NCBI RefSeq assembly: GCF_018294505.1
Contig: NC_057813.1
Coordinates: 320,005,191-320,069,190, forward strand
Origin: Triticum aestivum
Taxonomy: Eukaryota > Streptophyta > Magnoliopsida > Poales > Poaceae
DNA length: 64,000 bases
Direction: 5' to 3'
Both the position numbers and the translations under genes were made by a program. The notes under the pieces are model-generated. The model worked only from the letters and a program-made list of their open reading frames with translations, had not been told where the DNA came from and did not search any database. Below are positions 10,827 to 20,416 of this stretch, piece by piece. Position 1 is the stretch's first letter, and each line of letters starts with the position of its first letter.

Positions 10827-11164
10827 GTAGCCCCTGAACCAGGCTTCAATGACGATTATTCCGGCGCACAGCCTTGTGTTCGGCATTGCAAAGTGGGTTC
10901 CTCCTCCGAATACTCCAATGTACCCATCATGACAGACTGTGTCCACCATCTCATCAATGTTGTACTCCTCGGCTTCAGTGTTTCAATAATGACCATTTCC
11001 ACGTGTCGAGCGAATGCGAGGAGTCGAGGCATTTTTTTGCATTTTCCACCCTCGGTCCATCGGGCTAACCGTCTATTTGAAGAGATGGGGATTCCCAGAT
11101 CCAAACCTCACTCTCCCTCCTCGAGCGAGCACCCAACAGAGCGCCCAGAAAAAACCATTCCAAC
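10827..11164. other. Polypurine tract and 3' untranslated region of element D
   Basis: The reversed tract GTAGCCCCTGAACC opens the region, followed by non-coding sequence similar to 9973-10060. The rest leads up to the start codon of the antisense ORF. I see no other coding feature. Confidence 0.6.
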
Positions 11165-13272
11165 ATGGCCGGTCGTCGTAGCTCTTCTGCTTGCTCCCCT
11201 TTCCCCAAGCCGGGGGACTGGGAGAGTGTTCAGTTTCTCATAGCCATTTGATAAAGTGTCCGGCGCCAGGAATGGCTCAACAAGGCGGAGGGAATCAGGT
11301 GTCCGACGCCACTTCCTGAAGGCTCGTCTGGTCTGACCGTTGCCAAGATGCTTGGCCGGGTGCTCAGCAAAATCCCCTCAGGGAAAGGCGAAGGAAAGGG
11401 CGGTGAAGCTGAACTTCACACAATACGCATCCAAACTGGGGGAATCGTTACCTCCCCTGAGGAGGATAGTCGGGAAGGGGAGGCTAAAGCCTCCTCCCCG
11501 CGCGGGAGAAAAAGGTCTGCCTCCGAAGACTTGGAGGTGGAGATGCCCAAGCAAGGGAAGAAGGTATCACCAGGGGGCTCTGCCACGATGGGCACCCTCA
11601 CCGCGTCGTGCCCGCCAACGGGCCAGCCCTCCACCGAGCTGTAAGTTATTCGTTAATTCGAAGGTATGGTGTTTCTCCGAGATCCATAACCAGGACTTTG
11701 TCTTTTGCAGTCCATGAGCAGCTCTTCTCAACAGAGTTCATCTTCGGTGGATCTTCCTCCGGAGATTATGGAGAGTGAGACCCCACCCACCTCTCCGCCT
11801 CATGAAGCAGGCGACACTAAGGTGTCGCCACGGAGGAGTCCGGATCTGCCGAAGCCGGAAGCTAACATGTCCGTCGCCCTGAGCCCGGAGCGTTTGGCTC
11901 CCACGGGGGGCGATGAGAAGGGTCCGGCATAGTTCGATGTCCGGTGGGACGTACTGACATGCCTTCTGGAGCGAGCCACGCTCTCGGAGGAGCACCGCTC
12001 TTTAATGAGCATGGTGCTCACGAAGATTTCATCCGCTAGCAGTGATTTGAATGAGGCATTTACAAGCCTGCTCAAAGGCTTTGAGGTATGTAGTGAAAAA
12101 TGCACTATTTTTTGGTTGTGAAGTACGCGCTAGGTGCGGTCCCTATGGATAGTAGCCCCTGAGACTCTAGTTGCTCGCCATAGGCGGCAAATGGGGGATC
12201 ACATAGTAATGGCTGCACCGTACATGTGCGCAGGTATCTAAGGATTCGGCAGCCGACGAGTCTATTGAAGTTGCCGAACTAATGAGGCAGATCGGATCTA
12301 TCGATGCCGATATCACGCTGGTGAACAAACGGCTAGAAGAATCCCAAGGTATGTGCTCTGCTTCCCTTATTATGTTGTATCGGAAAATGCGAGAATGGCA
12401 TAATGTTAATGCCATGTGTTTTTACTGCAGATGGTGCTGCTGCCGTGGAGGCCCTGAGGACGGAACTTGCTCAGGCCAAGGAACAAGCTCGGGCTAGCAA
12501 TGCGGCTGCCCTGAAGGCGGCCGAAGAATTGAGAGCCGAACAGGCTGCTCATTGCCGAAGCGAGGAAAAGATAGCCGAAATGGCTGGGGAGTTGAAAAAT
12601 GCCGCCGACCGGTATGTACTCCTTGAAAAGGAGAATGAGGCTAGTTCAGCCGAGCTGGACAAGGCACTTAATGCCGCCAAAGAGATGCGGACCAAGATCC
12701 GGGGTATGCGGGAGGAGCTCCAACAGGCCGACAAAATCGTGGCTGGGGGCTCCTACTTACCGCGGACAAAGTTTTTGGATCCGAAGTATGCTCCCCTGGC
12801 TGGGCGCCGGAGTCCTGCAGACGCATATGCGGACTTGGCGAATAGTACAGCTGACGCTATCAAGTTCTTCGAGGGTCAAGGTGATAAGGAAGTGGAGAAG
12901 CTTTTCTGGTCGCAACTCAATGCTCCCACTCGCCCGCTGCCGCTAAATGAGAAGGTGGCTGCTGTGGCGGAGCTTCACAGGTTGTCTGGTCTTGCAATGC
13001 GGTCTGTAATAGACCATCTTTGGCCGAAGGGGCCTAAGCTGTACAGTTACTTTGGTTTGGTGCAGCAATTCCTTGGGTCCATTTCTCGGATTGATGCTAT
13101 GAGGAGGTCGGCGTGCATAGAGGGTGCACGGATGCCTCGAGCCCGTGTTAAAGCCTATTGGACGGATATGGAGGCCACCATTATAGCGACCCAGGATCCG
13201 GCGGGAGGCCAATATCCGGCCGAGCACTACTTGGCGCAGGTCACAGAAGGTGCCCACCTAATAGAGGCGTAG
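11165..13272 (+). pseudogene. Antisense ORF of element D, N-terminal domain deleted
   Basis: An ATG at 11165 opens residues GRRSSSACSPFPKPGDWE, a start I associate with Transposase_28-type proteins, but the frame stops at 11249-11251. The Transposase_28 domain seen in element A is missing. Downstream exons can be read: one ending at 11640, then 11711-12085, 12234-12348 and 12431-13272. Their introns begin GTAAGT, GTATGT and GTATGT and end TTGCAG, GCGCAG and CTGCAG. The joins at 12085/12234 and 12348/12431 keep one frame through LKGFE-VSKDS and EESQ-DGAA. The first join (11640/11711) gives a stop, so either that exon edge is wrong or this exon has decayed. Confidence 0.72.
12431..13272 (+). 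CDS. Open last exon of the antisense ORF, coiled coil plus conserved C-terminal domain
   Basis: This is 280 codons without interruption, running from the acceptor CTGCAG at 12430 to TAG 13270-13272. The first 100 residues are Ala/Glu/Lys-rich with heptad spacing (coiled coil). The rest carries FWSQ, RPLPLNEKV, YSYFGLVQQFLGS, RRSACIEGAR and YPAEHYL. These landmarks align with the last exon in element A at 903-1721. It is open although the rest of element D is decayed. It lies antisense to the retroelement, between protease and 3' LTR. Its function is unknown; the coiled coil suggests self-association. Confidence 0.7.
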
Positions 13273-14440
13273 TGCTCGAAGAATGTCTTGGTCGAGTGAT
13301 AAGTCGAATCCTTGTAAAAAACAATGTTTATTTTGATTATGAGGTTGTATTTATACTTTTGCCCGTAAGTATGATTGTGTCCCCTTTGCGGCCATTTTTT
13401 ATATAAATATGAGGAATCCGAAAGTAGCAGTCGTTGGCTTCAACCCCCATGCATACAATGCGGGGGTGTTCGCGAAAAATATGCTTAATCACACTTGATC
13501 CAACGTCTTGGTCCATTAAGGAGGTGATCGCACGTCGAACTAGGCAACCAGACTATATAGCTGTAACACTTTCGCTTAGCCATGGGGGTCTAACGGTGGG
13601 GCTACTATGTAGCCCCTGGTACATTCGCGTGCATCCGAATACGGGCGCGCATGTACATGGCCGAGAAATGGCCCTTCATTAATGTGGAGGAATCCTAGAG
13701 ATTCCGGTGAGTCTTCGAGTGGTTGAACAGTCTCTCGCTGTATCATGACAGTCAGTTTTCGGCTTTCTCTACTGAGGTGCTCATCCGAAATAACCAGGGC
13801 ACAATCGCAGTAGTTCTCCTTTGGCCACCTTAGCCGATAATAACAGAACATAAGGCGGCAAACCCAGGAGTCGGGCAAACCCAACATTTGACCAAACTCG
13901 TGACGCCGAACACTCCCGAGGGTATTCGGTCTTTGTAAAAGAAAATAGGCTGGCGAGAGCCTATTATAAGCCGTAAATTTCCAGGTACGTGCGATTTAAT
14001 CTGTCGTGGCGAAATGCCAATAACGGCAGTATCCTTTGTGGGTATGAAACCCATGGGATGGTTAAACAATAAAGGCAGTAGAAAAGGTTTAAACAAGGGC
14101 TTAATCTAAAAAGAAACCCGTTGAATGGGGCCCTGCTGCACGTCTGCGCCTTTGTCTCCATTGTGTCCTGGAAGGGTATCGCGTGAACATTGTCTGTGAA
14201 AAAAAGAAAACTCGTAGGAGAGTACAACGTAAGTATGCGATTGATAATAAAAGTGTAAGATGTTGGCCTGCCAGTAAGGTTGAGCCAGCAGTGGGGCTGC
14301 ATTAAATATTTACAGCCCCTTGTATCCGCTATGGGATTACATGTACGGTGCCCTGGTTCAGATTTATCCGGGATACCGGACTCGTCTAACCGTGTGCGTG
14401 GTCGTAATGACCAGTTATGTTTTTTGATATTCGAGGCCGC
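13273..14440 (-). other. Non-coding spacer where RT, RNase H and integrase would lie
   Basis: No RT, RNase H or integrase motif occurs in any frame. The part around 13740-13880, reversed, matches 330-470 of element A (shared GCCGAAAACTGACTGTCATGA), so the spacer is an ancestral 3' region and not random deletion debris. Residual short ORFs have no recognisable homology. Confidence 0.65.
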
Positions 14441-15270
14441 TTACAGTCTGGCCGCTAGGGTCGTCGCGTGTTCCTCTGCGCGTGAGGAGCGTTCTGTGAT
14501 TCCGCTAACGGTGATGACGCCATGTGGACCGGGCATCTTGAGTGTAAGGTAGCCATAGTGTGGAAATGCGTTGAAGCGGGCGAAGGCCGTCCTTCCGAGC
14601 AATGCGTGATAGCCGCTTTGGAAGGGTGTGATGGTGAAGAGTAGTTCTTCACTTCTGGAATTGCCTGGGGAGCCGAATGTTACTTTCAGCACGACGGAGC
14701 CCCTACCGTAGGCTTCTACGCCTGGTATCACCCCTTCAAAGGTGGTGTTGCTTTGGCTAATTCTGGATGGGTTTAACCCCATTCTGCGGACAGTGTCCTC
14801 GTATATTAAATTGAGACTACTGTCGCCATCCATGAGGACGCGGGTGAGACGGTATCCGTCGATTATTGGGTCTAGCACCAAGGCCTCTGATCCTCTGCGC
14901 CGAATACTAGTTCGGCCGTCCATGTGATCGAAAGTGATCGGACGAGACATCCAGAAGCCAGATGTGGGTACGATGGGCTCTACATCATGCGCGTCTCTGA
15001 GTGCACGTTCGTGCCTTCTCGTGAATGTGTGAGTCGCGTGGAACATGTTTACTATTTTAACCTCTGGCGGCAATTTTTTCTGTCCCCCAGTGTTCGGCTG
15101 GCGAGGTTCGTCCTCGTCTTCACTTGGTATTTCCCTCCCCTTGTGTTTGGCATTTAATTTGCCGGCCTGCTTGAAGACCCAGCATTCTCTATGCGTGTGG
15201 TTCGCAGGTTTCTCCGGGGTGCCATGAATTTTGCATAGTCTCTCCAGGACTCTGTTCAGACCGGACGGTC
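14441..15270 (-). pseudogene. Zinc knuckle and aspartic protease of element D
   Basis: Reading leftwards, a Cys/His cluster of the CHHC kind (CKIHGTP...ANHTHRECWVF) at about 15240-15160 is followed by a retropepsin-like domain at 15073-14441. The active-site region reads VLMDGDSSLNLIY. The catalytic Asp is present, but the second Gly of the usual DGGSS is Asp, which may impair activity. LLGRTAFARFNA further on is the usual protease C-terminal motif. The frame then runs PGPHGVITVSG and stops before RT. In an intact element the protease would be released from the gag-pol polyprotein. Confidence 0.7.
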
Positions 15271-17580
15271 CCTCTTTACTGCCTTTAAATGGCTTCTTTT
15301 GCTGATCAGGTCAAGAGGCCCTGAATCCGGCATTGACTGTTGTGTTATCCGGGCTCTCTTCCTTGTTTTGTCGTTTGTGTTTATTACGCTGTGGCTTCCC
15401 GTTGCCATCCCTTATTTCGGATGTGTTGGAGTCGCTGGTGCCTTTACGGGCTAACCAGCTATCTTCACCCGGGCAAAAGCAGGTCATAAGGCCTGTTAAG
15501 GCTGCCATTGTCCTTGGCTTTTCTTGGCCGAGATGTCGGGCGAGCCACTCGTCGCGGATGATGTGTTTGAATGCTGCTAAAGGCTTCAGCGTCCGGACAA
15601 TCGATAATTTGATTCTTCTTGGTGAGGAATCTGTTCCAAAGCTTGCGGGCGGACTCTCCGGGCTATTGGATTATGTGACTTAGATCGTCTGCATCTGGAG
15701 GCCGGACATAAGTCCCTTGGAAGTTGGCCCTGAAAGCGTCCTCAAGTTCCTCCCAACTCCCGACTGAATTTTCGGGGAGGCATTTCAACCAGTGTCGAGC
15801 TGGTCCCTTCAGCTTGAGGGGAAGGTATTTGATGGCGTGGAGGTCATCCCCACGAGCCATGTGAATATGCAGGATAAAATCCTCGATCCAGACCCCTGGG
15901 TCTTTCATTCTGTCGTATGCCTCTATGTTCACAGGTTTAAAGCCTTGTGGGAATTCATGGTCCAGTACTTCTTCGGTGAAGCACAGGGGGTGAGAAGCCC
16001 CTCTGTATCTGGGCACACTATGGCATGTGGTCGGCTGCTGTTGTGTCCGGAGTTTATTCCGAACTGGTATTTGGCTTGTATGAGCGTTTGGGTGACCATA
16101 GTCCCTCGCCGGGGTGTGTCCTTTAGATCCATAGATGGACCTGGCTGCACCGTCTTTCTTATCCAGATGCTCACGCAGATCGTGCGCGGCGTCAGTAGAC
16201 GTTCTGTTGTGGTTATGAAGCGGTACGTCTGGTCTCCTGGTCGTATTATTCTTTGGTGGAACGGCCTCATCGTCGAATTCTGGCAGTAGCTTGCGTTTTG
16301 GATAGCTTTTTGTATGGCGATCGTCGCCATATCTTTCTTCAGTGTCTAGCACTTTATTCCATCTGTGACTGAGCGTTTCCTGTGCGGCTTTGAGCCGTTG
16401 CTTCTGCTTCTTTAGACTTCTTGCTGTGGCCATAAGCTTTCGGTGGAGGTTGTCTTGTTCAACTCGTTCATCTGGAATGATGAATGCATCATCGTCCGGA
16501 CCGTGTTCCTTTTCTAGGGCGGCTTCATGAGCTCGTCCCTCCGGATCATTGTGATCGGGTATTTGCTCCAAACTCGGTTTGGCGTGACCTCGGTTGTCCT
16601 GCTCCATTGCCGGGTCCATGTGGTCGTTACTGCCTTCGGGGTTTACTGGTATGTCGATCCTTCTTGCGCTCTTGTCGCTATTTTTGCTGTTGCTGGACTT
16701 TGAGCGGCGTCTGCACTGCCGTTTTGGCTTTTCCTTGGGTGTTTTATCTTCCGGATTATCGCCATCATCCTTCTTGGGCGTATCCACCATGTATATATCG
16801 CGTGACAAGGTAGTAGTCCCGCGCCCCAGAGATTCTGAAGCTTCTCCTGCATCTCGTCCATACCGTGGATGTCTTTGGAGTCGAAGTCAAGAACGTCGGT
16901 TAAATCATCGATCGTGGCAATGAAGTGGGTGGTGGGTGGGTAATGAATTCCTTCGTCGCCTGCTTCCCACTCAGGCCGGACATAGTTCGGCCCAGAGCCT
17001 CCTGACAAAGAGAGAGACTTTAATGAGTTCAGCATGTCGCCAAAGGGCGAGTGCTGGAAGATGTCCGCAGCGGTAAACTCCATTATCGGAGCACAACCTG
17101 GCCTGGCTGGCTCGAGGGTATGCGGACCGGGACCAACGACCGGATACGAGTCCGGGGGCCCGAGGTTACATGCCTCAACAGAGGTGAGACCTGTGTTCGG
17201 CTCCACCGCCGATGAGTATGCGGCCCGCGGGGCGGGGTCCACCCCTCCGTCCTTAGGCAACGCAACCTGCTCCGAATTTAGATCCGGGGCTAATGGAGGG
17301 GTGATACGCGAGCGTTGTCTAACAGCAGGTCTAGACCGTGCTTGTCGTCACTGTCCGGCGCTCCTGGCATAGGCCCGAATCCATCGAAGATCAAGTCTCC
17401 GCGAATATCCGCCATGTAGTTGAAGTTTCTGAACCTGACCTGGTGGCCAGGGGCGTAGCTGTCGATCTGCTCCAGACGACCAAGCGAATTGGCCCGCAGT
17501 GCGAAGCCGCCGAACACAAGGATCTGTCCGGGGAGAAGAGTCTTGCCCTGGACCGTGTTGTTGGCGATTGAAGACGCCAT
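15271..17580 (-). pseudogene. Gag of element D, degenerate
   Basis: The likely start is the ATG at 17580 (MASSIANNTVQG), matching the gag start of element G at 61552. Residues FGGFALRANSL and APGHQVRF follow. The frame shifts near 17300 and again near 16800. The longest piece, 16808-15663, holds a basic, Ser/Asn-rich region and the retrotransposon gag domain (HEFPQGFKPVNIEAYD, IEDFILHIHMA, LPLKLKGPARHWL, FRANFQGTYVRP). A TAG replaces a Gln codon at 15663-15665. Gag would form the particle and package RNA; here it is broken. Confidence 0.78.
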
Positions 17581-17609
17581 TAGGCCTCGAAGCGACGACA
17601 CAGAGGAAC

Positions 17610-17627
17610 TCTCATTGAAAGCACCAA
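17610..17627 (-). promoter_or_regulatory. Candidate primer-binding site of element D
   Basis: Read on the minus strand, TTGGTGCTTTCAATGAGAG directly follows the 5' LTR end (ACCGACA). Element G has the near-identical TTGGTGCTTTTAATGAGAG after its 5' LTR at 61504. I did not identify the matching tRNA. Confidence 0.6.
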
Positions 17628-18109
17628 TGTCGGTGTCAAAACCGGCGGATCTCGGGTAGGGGGTCCCGATCTGTGCATCTTAGGCTGATGGTAACAGGAA
17701 GCAAGGGACACAATGTGTACCCAGGTTCGGGCCCTCTCGATGCAGGTAAAACCCTACTTCCTGCTTGATTAATATTGAAGATATGAGTAGTACAAGAGTA
17801 GATCTACCACGAGATTGTAGAGGCTAAACCCTAAGAGCTAGCCTATGATGGTATGATTGTAATTGTGATCGGCCTTCTAAGGACCATCCTCTCCGGTTTA
17901 TATAGACACCGGAGAGGGCTAGGGTTTACATGGAGTCGGTTATAGGGAAGGAAATATAATATCCGGATCGCCAAGCTTGTCTTCCACGCAAAGGGGAGTC
18001 CCATTCGGACACGGGCCGGAGTCTTGCGTCTTGTATCTTCACGCTTCCATTGTCCGGACGATGTATATAGTCCGGCTATCCGGATACCCCCTAATCCAGG
18101 ACTCCCTCA
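17628..18109 (-). repeat. 5' LTR of element D (482 bp)
   Basis: It runs from TGTCGGTGTCAAAACC to GGACTCCCTCA with intact ends. A TATA box, on the minus strand CTATATAAACCGG, lies at about 17894-17906. By eye it is at least as close to the LTR at 9513-9972 as to its supposed partner at 10348-10826. Confidence 0.87.
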
Positions 18110-20308
18110 GGGGTCACTGATGGATCACTAACCAACCTATACTAAGCAGATTAGGATAAGCAGGTAGGTAACAATAGCAGGTAAAAAAGCATGCTATGCA
18201 TCGGAATAGGAGCAATCAATTACAGTAGCAAAATCTAATGCAAGCATGAGAGAATGGAATGGGCGATATCGGGATGATCAAAGGGGGGGCTTGCCTGGAA
18301 GCTCCGCTGAAACGGAGGAAGGGTCGTCGTCGACATAGTCGATCACATGGGCATCAGCAGCGGTCCCGGGGTCTACCAGAGAGAAGAGGGGGAAGAAATA
18401 GTAAATACACACAAACATGAGAACAACATGATTATAAGCGGGGCTAGAGGTGTTCTAACGCAGTGCTAGGCGTTACTAGCGAAGGGGGAAACATCCGGAA
18501 AGTTTTCCCGGTCCCGGACGTTTGTCAGACAGATGAACCGGAGGGGATAGTTTGCAGGTTCGCTATGCTAGGTTCGTATGGCAGACGAATGGACCGCGTA
18601 TCCAGATTCGTCTCAAAATTCTGAGCAACTTTCATGTAGAAAACTTTTTCATCCGAGCTACGGTTTAATTTCTATTAATTTTCAAAGTTTTATTAATATT
18701 CTGAAATTAACCTTAATATGAAAATAAATGCTAAAATGCTAGGCGCACCCAGCACAGTGTACACAAAATGTACCAGTGGCTGACAGGTGGGCCAGGGGGT
18801 CCCAGTTGACCAGTCAATGTTTGACTAGTCAACAGGGGGTGGGGCCCCCCTGTCACAGGCTAGGTCTAGTTAATTAATTCTCAATTTTAACTAAACCAGT
18901 GATTAGGCTAATTAATCCCTAGTTAATTAAGTTAATTAGCTTTTAAATTAATTTCTTAATAATTAATTAATTGTTTTTTATCTTCTTTTTTTATACAACA
19001 TGGTGTGGGGCCCATAGGCCAATGGCCCAGGGCCATAGGAGGCGCGCAGCCAAACAGGGTGGAGCCCCGGGTTTGCGGGCGCTGCCCACTCGAGCGATGG
19101 GTGGGGGGTAGCCGGGCAAGGGCGCCGGCGGCCAGGGGCCGCATGGCTTCCGGCCGGAACAGGACGACGGGTCGGAGGAGAGGTGGCCGATGGGAGCAGC
19201 AGACTCGGAAGCAGCGCACGGGGACGGCGACGAGGCCAGCAGGGCGGAGCGGCACGAGAGCGCGGGTCGGCAGCAGTTAGGCCGCATGCGGGGGAAGGGG
19301 AGGCATCTAGAGGATGGCCAGGGCGAGCTGTAGCAGCGAGCGCGCGCGGGACGGTTGCAGTGCGGCAGGAGGAACGGCAGCGGGCGGGACGGGGTACGAC
19401 GTGGACGCAGGTGGACGTAGGCGAGCACACGCGGAGCAAGGCTCCGGCCATGGAGGACTATGGAGTCAAAGCTCGCGGGTAACGGTGCTATGGCATGTAT
19501 ACGACGAGGAAACAGAGGGGTAGCCGAGGGCTACTCACCTAGTAGGCACAAGGTGGCCCGGTGAAAGATTAGGAGCTGCAGCGGCGCCGGAATCGTCGCG
19601 GACGGCAGAGGAGATCCGAGGAAGAAGATGATGGCATCGACGTTGATGAACGGGCGGCGAGCTCAAACCGGTGGTCGGGGTCGACGAGGCCGACTACGAA
19701 GGGGCTCATGGACACCTCCTCAGGGCGCGGGGTTGATGGCGGGCACAAGGTCGACGACGATCATGTCGAGGACTAATGGCTACGGGCCACGGCGTCGTGC
19801 GCGAGGGGGATTCCCTGATCAAGATCGAGAGAAAGGGGGGAAGTGATTTGGGGTAGCTACGGTTCGGGGGCGCGAGGGAGAGGCATCGGGGTCGCCTTAT
19901 AGTCCCGGGGGAGACGGTAGATGGCCGCCACGGCGATGGTCGGTGCCGTGGCGGGAATCGGTGCGGCCACGCCCTCCCGTGAACAGGGGAGCGAGGGAGC
20001 CAGGGCGAGGTGAGCCAGCCTAGCTCGGCCAGTGAGGCCAGCTGGGCCAAATGTCCCGGGGGGAGCGGGGGTTTCTTCGTTTAGTTTTTTTAAAAATACT
20101 TTTAGTTCATTTCCTTTTTACTATTTTATTTAATTTCCACACTATTTTACTTCATTAAAAAAATGGGACCCAAACCTAAATTTAGGTTTTAGTTTAACCC
20201 TTTGCCACAAAAATGTTTGGACTCTATTAAGAGTAGTTTGCTATTTTTAGAAATTATAAATGGCATTTATATTGCTTAAGCCACTGTTTTAATTATTTTT
20301 GAGCACTT

Positions 20309-20378
20309 AAAAAAAAGGGCAACCTGGTGCATGTAGCTCCCGCTTGCGCAGGGTCCAGGGAAGGGTCCGACCACTTTT
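20309..20378 (-). mobile_element. 5'-truncated Au SINE with its target-site duplication
   Basis: Read on the minus strand, GTGGTCGGACCCTTCC and CCTGCGCAAGCGGGAGCTAC followed by ATGCACC, GCCC and a T run are the 3' part of the plant Au SINE, recalled from memory. Only about 65 bp is present. The tRNA-derived head with the A and B boxes is missing. The 16 bp TTTTTGAGCACTTAAA occurs on both sides (20296-20311 and 20375-20390), which marks a genuine insertion of an already short copy. It lies 26 bp from the chromovirus insertion site. Confidence 0.85.
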
Positions 20379-20411
20379 TGAGCACTTAAACCTTTTATAA
20401 AATTTGATTTC

Positions 20412-20416
20412 TTCAC
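20412..20416. repeat. Left target-site duplication of the chromovirus (TTCAC)
   Basis: TTCAC directly precedes the LTR end TGTAACACCC and recurs right after the other LTR end at 34260-34264. A perfect 5 bp duplication is what Gypsy integrase generates. Confidence 0.95.

Larger units (their letters stand above)
10348..18109 (-). mobile_element. Fatima-like element D: gag, protease and antisense ORF, no RT/integrase
   Basis: The two LTRs (10348-10826 and 17628-18109) enclose 6.8 kb. The primer site and gag lie at the right and the polypurine tract at the left, so the element reads on the minus strand. Gag and protease are recognisable. After protease comes about 1.2 kb of spacer and then the antisense ORF; RT, RNase H and integrase are absent. 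That makes it a deletion derivative that could only move in trans. The flanking 5-mers (ATGAC at left, GGGGT at right) do not match, so a simple insertion of this unit is not supported. Confidence 0.8.
18110..20416 (-). repeat. Gypsy LTR, left part (continues at 34265-34454), element E
   Basis: The right-hand end after the chromovirus reads ATCCGGGCGTTACA, so on the minus strand the LTR starts TGTAACGCCCGG, a typical grass Gypsy LTR start. It is about 2.5 kb when the chromovirus is removed, and its left end is cut at 18109. It holds a GC-rich segment (19010-19460), AT-rich TTAATTAA clusters near 18870-18970 and no recognisable coding sequence. The Arg-rich ORFs here are by-products of base composition. 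No internal region of this element is in the window. Confidence 0.65.

Noticed and set aside
10343..18114. TSD for the 10348-18109 element
   Set aside because: ATGAC and GGGGT do not match, and moving the ends by a few bases gives no match.
18956..19530. Several overlapping 100-150 codon ORFs in the Gypsy LTR
   Set aside because: GC-rich LTR sequence with open frames on both strands and low-complexity translations; no homology.
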